DNA of 64,000 nt from Salipaludibacillus aurantiacus (lineage in GTDB: Bacteria > Bacillota > Bacilli > Bacillales > Salisediminibacteriaceae): NCBI RefSeq assembly GCF_900111295.1, contig NZ_FOGT01000003.1, forward strand, positions 1-64,000, read 5' to 3'. The notes under the pieces are model-generated. The model ran no database searches, was not told the DNA's origin, and worked only from the letters and a program-made list of their open reading frames with translations. Positions 15,820 through 25,066 of the stretch are shown piece by piece. The translations under genes and the position numbers were made by a program. Position 1 is the stretch's first letter. Each line of letters starts with the position of its first letter.

Positions 15820-16565
15820 AAAGCCCTCCTTTCCCTGACCATTTTTATCAGTTCGTCTTTTAAATGGGTAAATTCTTCAAATTCTGCTGCAGGCTGATGT
15901 TCAGTCGGTTTATCTTCCTTACGCGTATTAAGAAAAATAGCCTCCCACCCGGCCTCTATAGGACCGGCTACATCATGTTCCCAGGAGTCACCTACAAATA
16001 CAATGTCATGAGAAGGAAGTTTCAGTTTTTCTTCCACCAGTTTGAATATTTCTTTATCAGGCTTAGAAACCCCTGCTTCTTCAGAGATAAAAATATGTTC
16101 GTCGGCGACCCATTTATTGATGCCTAATTTTTTCACTTTATTATATTGGGTGTCTGCAGACCCGTTAGAGACAATTGCAATTCTAACCCCATGCTCTGTT
16201 AGTACTTCAAACAGCTCGTGCACCCCCTCAAAAGGTTTACTGTACTCATCTATAATGCTGTAATAATGGTCGTGGAAAAAATCAGCGTAATCATTTCCAT
16301 AAGGAAGAGCCAGATCTTTCATTGTTTCGTTAAACCGGATACGCCGATACGTTTTACCGTCCACTTCCCCGCTTTCATATTTGTCCCAGTATCTGTCACA
16401 GTTCAGTTTAAATACTGGAAAAAATTGTTCATAAGTAATTTCGTGTGCCTCGTTAATATATTTATCGCTAAATGTCTTGAAACATTCTTTAATTGCCTTT
16501 TTAAAAGCCTCTTCATGGCTGAATAATGTATTGTCTAAATCAAAAGTAACGGCTTTCCAATCCAT
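15816..16565 (-). CDS. HAD-superfamily hydrolase (YjjG/YfnB-like)
   Basis: A haloacid-dehalogenase-type phosphatase with a helical cap. Motif I is FDLDNTLF near the N-terminus, motif II SNGS, motif III the KP-x-K in GVSKPDKEIF and motif IV GDSWEHDV. Related enzymes (YjjG, YfnB) dephosphorylate nucleotides or other small phosphates. The frame is open to 16706, but the upstream 47 codons lack family similarity; the ATG at 16565 follows GGGGTGA and starts MDWKAVTFDLD, giving 249 residues. It is cotranscribed with gluP (4-base overlap). Confidence 0.85.
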   Translation of the reverse strand: MDWKAVTFDLDNTLFSHEEAFKKAIKECFKTFSDKYINEAHEITYEQFFPVFKLNCDRYWDKYESGEVDGKTYRRIRFNETMKDLALPYGNDYADFFHDHYYSIIDEYSKPFEGVHELFEVLTEHGVRIAIVSNGSADTQYNKVKKLGINKWVADEHIFISEEAGVSKPDKEIFKLVEEKLKLPSHDIVFVGDSWEHDVAGPIEAGWEAIFLNTRKEDKPTEHQPAAEFEEFTHLKDELIKMVRERRAL

Positions 16566-16733
16566 CTGCCAATTCACCCCGGAATTTATTATATCAAATT
16601 GGTTATTAAAACTGTAATTAACATGATTCCCTTCCTTGTATAAGAGCAAACAAACACAAAAATAAAAAGCAATGACATTTCCTTCCTGGGTAAGAAGAAA
16701 ATCCATTACTTTTACTCCCCTTTAACCGTTCCG

Positions 16734-16907
16734 TTACCTGAAGGTTTCATAAATCATTCTTTCTCTTACAGCTGGAATTCTCATGACCATAGAGACACCC
16801 CATTTTCTTATCCACCGATTGGCTAAAAGTCTGTTAATTACACGGTACCTTCTTCTGATTATAATCCCTGTTAAAAAAATACAAACAAGGTACATTAACC
16901 ATTTCAT
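16734..16907 (-). CDS. Small membrane protein, possibly YqgO
   Basis: A 57-codon frame preceded by a good ribosome site (AAGGAGTGATG). It encodes one hydrophobic N-terminal segment (residues 2-17) followed by a strongly basic tail beginning IIIRRRYRV, with RWIRKWG in the middle. B. subtilis has a similarly short gene, yqgO, between yqgN (folate cyclo-ligase) and yqgP (gluP). The position here between those two genes fits, but I am comparing from memory, so orthology is tentative. Function unknown. Confidence 0.6.
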   Translation of the reverse strand: MKWLMYLVCIFLTGIIIRRRYRVINRLLANRWIRKWGVSMVMRIPAVRERMIYETFR

Positions 16908-16960
16908 TTTGTCATCACTCCTTAATAGTTAGAATGAGACAAAAAGGGGTTCCTTATCCA

Positions 16961-17007
16961 AAAACTAAAGAGCATTTTAAAGGTAAAGGAAAACCTTTAA
17001 AATGCTC
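16961..17007 (-). terminator. Terminator of ldh
   Basis: A 14-base perfect stem GAGCATTTTAAAGG/CCTTTAAAATGCTC (16970-17007) with a TTTAGTTTTT tail on the minus strand, 24 bases past the ldh stop. Confidence 0.9.
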
Positions 17008-17030
17008 CTGATTAACGCCTCTCCAAACCA

Positions 17031-18104
<1,074 letters not shown>

Positions 18105-18122
18105 TTATCACAGTGTTTAGAT

Positions 18123-19145
18123 TTACATCCCTATATAACGTGAAAAAATCGTTTTTGCACGGGAGGGATCTTCTGTCCCTTGCACCAGCGTCCGTCCATC
18201 AGGAAATAAAACGAGTGTTTCGCCTTCCTCCACCTGTACTCTGAGCAGAAAGGGGGTTTTCTTAATAGTTTTGGCCCTGGGGCGAAGCTTTTCTGCCCAT
18301 TCTTCCAGGTCATAAGAAGAAGGGTTAATGATTTGTGTAGTCTCCCTGCCGCATAATGTGGTTACCTGGTCGCTTTCAGACTGGTTTAATGACGGAAATT
18401 CTCTTAACTGGCAAGTTGGACACTTTTCATTAGCTTTCCCAAGCTTCATTGAAAAATGATGGTTTTTCCAAACATCGAAAGTAGTCAGTTCTTCCGGAAT
18501 CTCATGGCTGTTTCCTGTCAGAAGTTTTATGCAGGCCAATGCTTCCAGACTTGCTACAATGTCCACCACCGGCGAGAGCACACCTATCGTATCACATGTC
18601 TGTCCAGCGGCATCATGAGCCGGGAACAGGCAGCGGAGACAACATGTTTTCCCTGGAATAAAAACCGCGCCCATTCCCCTTGAACTGACGGCTCCACCGT
18701 ATATAAACGGAATATTGTATTTATAGGCTGCATCATTAATTAAATATCTAGTCGCAAAATTATCTGTTCCATCAACAATGACGTTAACCCCGTCTATAAA
18801 CTCTTCCAGGTTATTAGAAGAGATATCAGTGACGTGTCCTTCAACTGTAATATCACTGTTTAGTTTTTTTAGTTTATTTTCTGCTGCGACTGCTTTAGGA
18901 AGATAGTTTTCAACGTCATCTTCATCAAATAGTGTCTGTCTCTGCAAATTGCTTAATTCAACGTAATCCCTGTCACAAAAGACAAGGTGTCCGACTCCGG
19001 CGCGGGCCAGATGGTTGGCAGCCACTGTTCCTAACGCACCCATTCCGATAATAAGCACTTTTGATTCAGCTAATTTTTTCTGTCCTTCTTCCCCAATTGG
19101 ATTAAAAAGCATTTGTCTTGAATAACGTCCCCACATTTCTTCCAT
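18123..19145 (-). CDS. ThiF/MoeB/HesA-family E1-like adenylyltransferase
   Basis: This enzyme class adenylates the C-terminal glycine of a small sulfur carrier (ThiS or MoaD). The 340-residue protein begins RYSRQMLF and shows GMGALGT (nucleotide loop), DRDYVELSNLQRQ, the DGTDNFATRYLIND motif with catalytic Asp, and zinc cysteines in CLRC and CPTC. The last 80 residues form an extra domain. MoeB for molybdopterin or ThiF for thiamine are both possible; no molybdopterin or thiamine genes are adjacent, so I leave the symbol blank. It lies 15 bases upstream-side of the DUF92 gene. Confidence 0.85.
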   Translation of the reverse strand: MEEMWGRYSRQMLFNPIGEEGQKKLAESKVLIIGMGALGTVAANHLARAGVGHLVFCDRDYVELSNLQRQTLFDEDDVENYLPKAVAAENKLKKLNSDITVEGHVTDISSNNLEEFIDGVNVIVDGTDNFATRYLINDAAYKYNIPFIYGGAVSSRGMGAVFIPGKTCCLRCLFPAHDAAGQTCDTIGVLSPVVDIVASLEALACIKLLTGNSHEIPEELTTFDVWKNHHFSMKLGKANEKCPTCQLREFPSLNQSESDQVTTLCGRETTQIINPSSYDLEEWAEKLRPRAKTIKKTPFLLRVQVEEGETLVLFPDGRTLVQGTEDPSRAKTIFSRYIGM

Positions 19146-19160
19146 CCCGGTTTCTCCTTT

Positions 19161-19967
19161 CTATACGTAAAAAATTGCACCTGATACTCCTCCTAAAATC
19201 ATACCGGAGAAGGTGCAGATATGATTGACTGTATCATTAGTTACCCATTTCCATCCTTTTACTGTCCGCGTCCGCTGCTGGCAGTGGTACAGTTTTTCAG
19301 TTAGTGTCCCGCATTGGTCACACTTAAATAATACCTGAAAAAAAGCCCCTGTAAACGCATCAAGCCACTGACTAATAAATCCTGTTAATAAAAGGAATGG
19401 CCAAATCAGCCACATGGCAGCAAAAGGACCTGCTAATCCGAAAAGAATATAAGCCAGTAAAACGATAAATAAACTTCCAGCCAATGCTCCAATAGTCCCC
19501 TTTGCGGAAGTTCCTCCTGACTGCCCAGGAAGTACAGGTTTCCTCGTAATGACCATAACAGGCTTAACCCGACTGCTTTTGCCGATTGAGGAAGCCCACG
19601 TGTCGCTGTTAGCAGCGGCCAGTGAACCTATGTACGCAGCAATCCAATAGGACTGTTCAGTTAATATAAACATTAAAGCCGCAGCGGCTGCCCATCCGCC
19701 ATTAGCCAGAACCTGGCTGGCATCTCTTTTTTCACCTTTATCCTCGAATTCTTCTTTTAATTTAGATTTACCGGAGTAATATCTTCCTAACCATGTAGAT
19801 GAAATGAAAAAACCAGCAAGAAGTAACAGACCATTCATGGAAAAGGCAAAGGTAATCACAGTCCCAATAATTGCACTGGCTGCAGCCCCCCCTGGTGTCA
19901 GGGAGTGTGTCTTCCATGCGGTAAATGCCAATAACAAAACGCCTGACAACAGAAAAAAATCACTCAT
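19161..19967 (-). CDS. DUF92 (TMEM19/VTE6-like) integral membrane protein
   Basis: A 268-residue membrane protein with about six hydrophobic segments and the DUF92 signatures LTPGGAAAS, RDASQVLANGG, SDTWASSIG, GQSGGTSAKGT and a polar loop with two cysteine pairs (CDQCG, then CQQR). The plant member VTE6 is a phytyl-phosphate kinase; bacterial function is not established. The ATG at 19967 overlaps the end of the folate cyclo-ligase gene by 8 bases and has GGGAG upstream, so it is translationally coupled; the longer frame to 20018 lies entirely inside that gene. Confidence 0.85.
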   Translation of the reverse strand: MSDFFLLSGVLLLAFTAWKTHSLTPGGAAASAIIGTVITFAFSMNGLLLLAGFFISSTWLGRYYSGKSKLKEEFEDKGEKRDASQVLANGGWAAAAALMFILTEQSYWIAAYIGSLAAANSDTWASSIGKSSRVKPVMVITRKPVLPGQSGGTSAKGTIGALAGSLFIVLLAYILFGLAGPFAAMWLIWPFLLLTGFISQWLDAFTGAFFQVLFKCDQCGTLTEKLYHCQQRTRTVKGWKWVTNDTVNHICTFSGMILGGVSGAIFYV

Positions 19968-20571
19968 TTTCTCCCAGCTCTCCAAATAACTTTTCCGGAC
20001 TGTTATGACAATCGGCATAAATTAGTTCTGTTGGTGTGACAAGCCACTTCACTGGAATGTCATGCGTTTCTGCAGGCAGTTCATTAACCAATTGAAAATC
20101 ATAACAGAGAGAAACTGTTTCAAGAGGATTGGATGCAAGAAACCGGTCATAATAGCCGCCGCCATGACCTATCCTGTAGCCTTTCCTATCAAAAACAAGG
20201 CCGGGGACCATCAGTAAATCGATTTTCCTGTTATCAACAAGCTTACATTTGTTCGGATCAGGTTCTTTCAAACCGTAAAAACTGTTTTCGAGCTGACTTA
20301 TATTATTCAGTATGTAAAATAACAACTCTCTTCCATCAGGAACGCATTTTGGCACAGCCGCTTGTTTTCCTTGCTTCCACGCTTCTTTTATGATTGGCCA
20401 CGTATCTATCTCATCTCCCACACTCACAGTAATCCCTATCGTTTGGCTTTTCTTCCATATTTCCAAAGAAAAGAGAGAAGAGTAAATACGGGACATGGCC
20501 TCTCTTTTAACTGATGGATCCAGGCTGCCAAGAGCTTCTTTCATTTCTTTCCGCCATATTTTCTTATCCAT
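19960..20571 (-). CDS. 5-formyltetrahydrofolate cyclo-ligase (YqgN)
   Basis: The enzyme converts 5-formyl-THF to 5,10-methenyl-THF with ATP. It is recognised by the C-terminal motif GHGGGYYDRFLA that binds ATP and magnesium, the preceding LLMVPGLVFD and the N-terminal KIWRKEMKEAL-x-SL helix. At 203 residues it is of normal size. In B. subtilis the orthologue yqgN lies between rpmG and yqgO-gluP; here rpmG is also the upstream neighbour. It heads a short minus-strand operon with the DUF92 gene and probably the E1-like enzyme. Confidence 0.9.
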   Translation of the reverse strand: MDKKIWRKEMKEALGSLDPSVKREAMSRIYSSLFSLEIWKKSQTIGITVSVGDEIDTWPIIKEAWKQGKQAAVPKCVPDGRELLFYILNNISQLENSFYGLKEPDPNKCKLVDNRKIDLLMVPGLVFDRKGYRIGHGGGYYDRFLASNPLETVSLCYDFQLVNELPAETHDIPVKWLVTPTELIYADCHNSPEKLFGELGENE

Positions 20572-20749
20572 ATTACATTTCCTTCCCTTAAAGTATTATC
20601 TACCTAAATGCACCCTCTATATTTTAACAAATGACATGGATAAACACATTGTATAATTGAAGTGCTTTAATGATATCCTGTATAAAAAGCTTATAATATT
20701 TTCAGCCAGCTTTTTCGCCGGCTATTCTGCAAGCCTAACCCCGGAATCG

Positions 20750-20802
20750 GAAAAATAAAAAGAGCGACCTGGAACCTGTATCAGACGGTTTCCGGTCGCT
20801 CT
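20750..20802 (-). terminator. Terminator of rpmG
   Basis: AAGAGCGACCGGAAACC pairs imperfectly with GGTTCCAGGTCGCTCTT (20761-20802); on the minus strand it runs into TTTTTATTTTT. It lies 8 bases past the rpmG stop. Confidence 0.9.
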
Positions 20803-20810
20803 TACTCTTA

Positions 20811-20960
20811 TTACTTTGTCTCACGGTGCAACGTGTGACGGCCTAGACGCGGGCTGTATTTTTTCAGCTCCATACGGTCCGGGTTAGTACGTTTATTTTT
20901 TGTCGTAATGTAGTTACGGTCGCCTGTCTCAGTGCAAGCTAAAGTGACTTGTACACGCAT
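20811..20960 (-). CDS. rpmG: 50S ribosomal protein L33
   Basis: The 49-codon product starts [22 protein letters not shown] and ends [13 protein letters not shown], the canonical bacterial L33. Only one cysteine (C9) is present and the CxxC pairs of the zinc-binding type are missing, so this is the zinc-independent (C-minus) paralogue, the kind that Zur represses in B. subtilis for another gene copy. GGAGGGGAAAAT precedes the ATG. The neighbour is the folate cyclo-ligase gene, as in B. subtilis. Confidence 0.95.
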   Translation of the reverse strand: MRVQVTLACTETGDRNYITTKNKRTNPDRMELKKYSPRLGRHTLHRETK

Positions 20961-21049
20961 ATTTTCCCCTCCAAACTCTATACTTACTCATACCTTAAAA
21001 ATAATAGCAGAATTTGCAAAGACATTCAAGAGGAAGAGTCCAGTCACTG

Positions 21050-21670
21050 CTATCTTTTTAAAACTTCTTTAACTGCAGCCTTTTTCTTCCCTAATAAATT
21101 TCTCAGTAATTCGTGGCTTGTCTCTAATGCACAAAGATTATCATGGGAAACTTCCCAATCATATAAATGAGCATATCCGTAAGGAGCGAGTTGAATCTCA
21201 TACATCATTCCCCAGGCAGAGCTTTCCTGTGAGACAGGCTGAAAGAAAGTGTGAGGAGGAGAACTTTTCAAACTCTTATTTAAGTCAGTCTCATTCGTCT
21301 GATACTGCAAAGGCCCGCCCGACGGCCCTAATCCCCCAATTAAATAATATGATTTATCATGGCACAGCATCATTGCTTCATTGTGCGGGGAAAAATATAC
21401 AAAAGGCACACATTGATAGTCTATGACATTATAATGAATTCTTACTTGTATGTGAGCAGTTAACGGGGTTAAATTCCGGAATAAAAGCTTATGTAGCCTT
21501 GTCCCTTCTGCGTGCCCGGGTAAATGAATCCATTTTATTTCAACACCCGTCGTATGATTCTCTAAAAAGTGATCAGTGCCAGCCGGCTTTAAAGTCAGTA
21601 AATTATCTGACAGACCAGTAACCAGGTACTCGTTAACAAATGGCCTTCCCTCAAGTTTTAAATGTCCCAT
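21050..21670 (-). CDS. Hypothetical protein, 206 aa
   Basis: I do not recognise this protein. It is soluble, beta-rich in its first 150 residues, with many aromatic and histidine residues and the segment YYLIGGLGPSGGPLQY near its middle, then a basic C-terminal helix ending KKKAAVKEVLKR. There is no signal peptide. A GGGGAG site precedes the ATG. It is a single gene downstream of nothing obvious; 335 bases separate it from the divergent gene at 22007. Confidence 0.65.
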   Translation of the reverse strand: MGHLKLEGRPFVNEYLVTGLSDNLLTLKPAGTDHFLENHTTGVEIKWIHLPGHAEGTRLHKLLFRNLTPLTAHIQVRIHYNVIDYQCVPFVYFSPHNEAMMLCHDKSYYLIGGLGPSGGPLQYQTNETDLNKSLKSSPPHTFFQPVSQESSAWGMMYEIQLAPYGYAHLYDWEVSHDNLCALETSHELLRNLLGKKKAAVKEVLKR

Positions 21671-22006
21671 TATAAACTCCCCTTCTCTTATTGTTTCTCT
21701 TAACCTATCGTATAAGGGAATTTCAATTTGAACAAGGTGGTTATTTTGTCAGTATTTGTAATGTGCTGAATTAGCAATGAAACGTTTGATTAATTTTTTC
21801 TGAAAATTAACTTTTAAGGGTGAGGGCCTGCACCTGTCTCCTTAACTCCCTTCTGTTAGACAATTTTCCTATTTTATTGTTGTTAATATTTGTTGTAATC
21901 AGCATTTGTCATACCATTGCTTTTATAATAACTATTTACCAAAAGTGATATGGTTTCTGGTAATATAATATAAGCTGATTTTTACAACTGTTAGGGGGGA
22001 AACGAG
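21671..22006. other. Intergenic region between divergent hypothetical genes
   Basis: AT-rich spacer, no reading frame with a ribosome site. TATAAT hexamers occur at 21924-21929 and 21964-21969, either of which may be the -10 of the gene at 22007; neither has a convincing -35 at 16-18 bases. Confidence 0.4.
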
Positions 22007-22351
22007 ATGGAATGGATTATTATAGGTTTATTCAGCCTGTCTGCCATTTTATTTATTTTATCTTTTTTTAAGCAGGAACCTTATAAAGAACTGGAAAAAC
22101 AAATTGAAAATATGTCGATACAGATGATGCAGGAGATCTACTATTTAAAGAAAAAAACGAAACTCCTGGAAGAAGAGTTTATAATTGAGGCTGAGAGGAT
22201 AGAACCAGGTGCACAAACAGCAGGCAGAGCCCCGTATACCGTCACCCGGGATGTTGTTTTATCTATGTATGAGGAGGGTTATTCAATAGAAGATATTGCT
22301 GTTATGACTGAAAAAGATACGGGTCATATAGAAGATTTACTGGCAAATTGA
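22007..22351 (+). CDS. Membrane-anchored small protein with C-terminal HTH-like segment
   Basis: A 114-residue protein with an N-terminal transmembrane helix (about 2-22), a coiled coil (about 26-66) and a C-terminal segment ending DVVLSMYEEGYSIEDIAVMTEKDTGHIEDLLAN. That tail resembles the helix-turn-helix-like end of the DUF6115/SwrB group, whose members are tied to motility or division. The match is by eye only. AGGGGGGAAACGAG precedes the ATG. The gene points at a second tiny membrane protein gene 110 bases downstream. Confidence 0.65.
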   Translation: MEWIIIGLFSLSAILFILSFFKQEPYKELEKQIENMSIQMMQEIYYLKKKTKLLEEEFIIEAERIEPGAQTAGRAPYTVTRDVVLSMYEEGYSIEDIAVMTEKDTGHIEDLLAN

Positions 22352-22464
22352 ACCGGGATGGCTGAACAAAAGCGGTTATAATCACCTGAGTAAAAGCTGA
22401 TAGAATGAATTTAAGTCCCCATGGATAAACTACCCTTAAGTATGCTGTTTAAAGGGTGGTTATT

Positions 22465-22638
22465 TTGAAAACATTCGGTTTAATACTCCTCGTCGTTTTT
22501 TCTTTTCTAATCATCCCCATTCATTACATAGCGGTTTTGCCGTTGCTGCAAATGTTTTACTTTCCAAAATTCCTGCTCATATTATTTGTAGTTTTTGCCT
22601 TTTTGGGGGCTATACTGACTGCAGGTTACGACCATTAA
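22465..22638 (+). CDS. Small hydrophobic protein (57 aa), TTG start
   Basis: Preceded by AAAGGGTGG five to six bases before a TTG at 22465, this frame encodes two nearly continuous transmembrane segments (about 3-28 and 32-52) and ends GYDH. It has a strong terminator directly after the stop. I do not recognise a family. Its own ribosome site and terminator argue for a real gene. Confidence 0.55.
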   Translation: MKTFGLILLVVFSFLIIPIHYIAVLPLLQMFYFPKFLLILFVVFAFLGAILTAGYDH

Positions 22639-22678
22639 AAAAAGCGTAAGCAAGGAATTCCTTGTCTTACGCTTTTTT
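22639..22678. terminator. Bidirectional terminator between the small membrane gene and pbpA
   Basis: AAAAAGCGTAAGCAAGGAA pairs with TTCCTTG-T-CTTACGCTTTTTT; A and T runs on both sides serve both strands. Confidence 0.9.
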
Positions 22679-22690
22679 AGTTTAAAAACC

Positions 22691-24739
22691 TTAGTCTGAA
22701 AGTTCATTCTCCAGTTCATCTACTTCTGCGCCGTCATCAGGAAGGGCAGGTCCGTTACGTTTTTCTTTTAATTCAAAATAAGCTTTAAGTGCCCCTTCAG
22801 CGATACGGTTCGCGACACCGGCACTGTCTTCTTTTTCAGTACCAGGTACTACAACAGCCACAGCTACTTCAGGGTTATCATAAGGCGCGTAACCGGCAAA
22901 TGTCTGGTTATTTGCCTGAGTCCCGTTAACAGAAACCTGAGCGGTTCCTGTTTTTCCCGCCACCTCGTACTCAATATCCTGAAAATAGCTTCTCGCTGTT
23001 CCCTGACTGCCGTTAACAACTCTGTAAAAACCTTGCTGAACCCTGCTCATATAATTGCCATCCACATCGAGGTAATTTAATATTTTAGGTTCGAACTGCT
23101 GGGATAAAGCTCCCAGTTCCTCTTTATTTTCGTTAGGATGACGAATCTCCCTTACTATTCGGGGAGCAATACGGTACCCGTCATTAGCTATCGTTGATGC
23201 GTACTGGGCCAGCTGCAGCGTTGTATACGTATCAAACTGCCCAAATGATAAGAAAAGGTAAGGAGCGACTTCGCCTGAAGGCATCCTCCCTTCGATCCCT
23301 TCCATTTCGTTTGGAAGGTCAATGCCTGTTTCTACTCCTAATCCGAACTGATTGTAATAGGAGCGAAGAGTATTTAAGCCAGGGGTCACGTTGCCCCAGT
23401 TAGAGCCTGAAATACCGTACGTATAACCGACGAGCCTCATGGCGACTTCGACCATGTAAATATTTGAAGAGCGTTCAAGGGCTGACAGATCATCCACATA
23501 GCCAAGCGGCCTGACCGAACTGACATCCCGCGAGCCAGGCAAAGAGTAAGGCCGGTCATACACACCCTGCCCCGGCGACATGACTCCTGTATCCAATCCT
23601 GCCAGCACAGTAGCCCCTTTCATGGCAGACCCGACTTCATAAGCCTGAGTGAAAGTTCCGAGATCACTGTTATAGCCTGCCATGGCGAATATATCTCCGT
23701 TGTTCGGATCTTTTAAAACGACGAATGCGTTTTCATCTTCTATAAACCTCGAACTGGTGCTGGACAACTCGTCGTCAATAACTTCGTGTACTCTCTGCTG
23801 GAGTTCCATATCGATCGTTAGAACCAGGTCGTTTCCTCTGCTACCCTCTTTCTGTTCCGGGTTTCTTAACAGATTTCCGCTTTGATCCATAAAATTTTCT
23901 ATCTGGCCTTTTTTACCTCTCAATACCGGCTCATACTGGGCTTCCAAATAGCTCCGGCCCACTTCTTCATTTCGTTCATATCCCCTTGATAAAAAGTCGG
24001 CTAAGTTATCTCTTGGGATAGCTCCTACTCCTCCGAATAAGGAGCGCAACGTATCCCCGTAGACATACTTTCTGGCAGAATCACGGATAATATCAATACC
24101 CGGAAGATCTTCCATATGCTCCATTATTTGAGCCGCTTCCTCATACTCGATTCCCTGCTTAACTTTATGAGGAAGATTGTTATAGCCTGAATTAAACTCC
24201 CGCCAAATAAAAAACACTTCTATTTCTTCCTCTGAAAGCTGTCCCAATTTGTCTTCACTTATCTGATCAAGCCTTTCAAGATGTGCCTCTGAATCACTCA
24301 GCCCTTTTTCATTTGCTTCTTCGACAGTAAGAAGATCCAGGAACTCTTCCTCGTTTAAAAGCGCCCAGTATTCACGTCTGTCTCTCACAAAGCGGCCTTC
24401 CAGATCCCCTTCGTACTCCAGCGTAATAAATTGGTTTAAACGGCTTGCAACCTCAATCATTTCATTCTGCGGGGTATTCCGGTTAGTATATGTAACAGTC
24501 AAGTTTAAGTCGTTATCTACTAACAGGTTGCCGTAACGGTCATATATTAGCCCCCGCGGCGCATCGACCGGCTGGCTGATGTTTACTGTTCTTTCCAACT
24601 CTTCCTGGAACTCCTCCCCCTGAACAATCTGCACAACCCCCAGCCTCAAAATTAATGCTGAAAACAGCAGAAAAACAATAAAGAAAAGGATATTTAACCT
24701 GACAGGCAAATGAGGTTTCTGATGTTTTTTATCGTTCAT
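22691..24739 (-). CDS. pbpA: Class B penicillin-binding protein PBP2A (PbpA/PbpH type)
   Basis: A transpeptidase for rod-shape (elongation) peptidoglycan synthesis. The 682-residue product has a membrane anchor (about 16-38), the dimerisation domain starting PVDAPRGLIYDRYGN, and the penicillin-binding domain with SAMK (Ser371), SSN (424-426) and KTGTA (about 600). The frame is open to 24919, but the upstream 60 codons run through repeat-like sequence; the ATG at 24739 follows GAGAGGGTC and starts MNDKKHQ. B. subtilis pbpA (yqgF) lies in the same yqgE-yqgF order. The C-terminus is acidic (ending ELENELSD). Confidence 0.93.
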   Translation of the reverse strand: MNDKKHQKPHLPVRLNILFFIVFLLFSALILRLGVVQIVQGEEFQEELERTVNISQPVDAPRGLIYDRYGNLLVDNDLNLTVTYTNRNTPQNEMIEVASRLNQFITLEYEGDLEGRFVRDRREYWALLNEEEFLDLLTVEEANEKGLSDSEAHLERLDQISEDKLGQLSEEEIEVFFIWREFNSGYNNLPHKVKQGIEYEEAAQIMEHMEDLPGIDIIRDSARKYVYGDTLRSLFGGVGAIPRDNLADFLSRGYERNEEVGRSYLEAQYEPVLRGKKGQIENFMDQSGNLLRNPEQKEGSRGNDLVLTIDMELQQRVHEVIDDELSSTSSRFIEDENAFVVLKDPNNGDIFAMAGYNSDLGTFTQAYEVGSAMKGATVLAGLDTGVMSPGQGVYDRPYSLPGSRDVSSVRPLGYVDDLSALERSSNIYMVEVAMRLVGYTYGISGSNWGNVTPGLNTLRSYYNQFGLGVETGIDLPNEMEGIEGRMPSGEVAPYLFLSFGQFDTYTTLQLAQYASTIANDGYRIAPRIVREIRHPNENKEELGALSQQFEPKILNYLDVDGNYMSRVQQGFYRVVNGSQGTARSYFQDIEYEVAGKTGTAQVSVNGTQANNQTFAGYAPYDNPEVAVAVVVPGTEKEDSAGVANRIAEGALKAYFELKEKRNGPALPDDGAEVDELENELSD

Positions 24740-25066
24740 ACTATGACCCTCTCTATATAAAAATAGCACGTTTATTTTAAGCTCAAGAATAGGCACCTTA
24801 AAGAATAAGGTGCCTAAAAGTGTGCCCGCATGTGCGGTTATCTTCCAGATTTCACGAACCCGCCTTAGGCAGGTGGGTGCCCGCAAAAACACTTTCAGCT
24901 TCCTGAACCTTACAGGCATGCTGTCGGTGTTTTAATTTAAGGCTCCCGAGTGAATTGGTGTTCGGTTCGAATTAAACTCGAAGTTCACCAACACCGCAGG
25001 CATCTTTAATTTAGATTTATTATATCATAGTGAGAGTTGATTATTAAAGGAGTAACAGACAATATT
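24740..25066. repeat. Repeat-like intergenic region upstream of pbpA
   Basis: No gene. It holds a perfect 10-base stem AGGCACCTTA/TAAGGTGCCT (24791-24815), a twice-occurring GTGCCCGCA (24821 and 24876), and a large hairpin around GGTGTTCGGTTCGA/TCGAA-GTTCACCAACACC (about 24957-24991), flanked by CGGTGTT/AACACCG. The region carries pbpA's promoter and the 3' end of the yqgE transcript. The GC-rich, partially palindromic content resembles dispersed Bacillus intergenic repeats, but no second copy is in this window. Confidence 0.5.
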
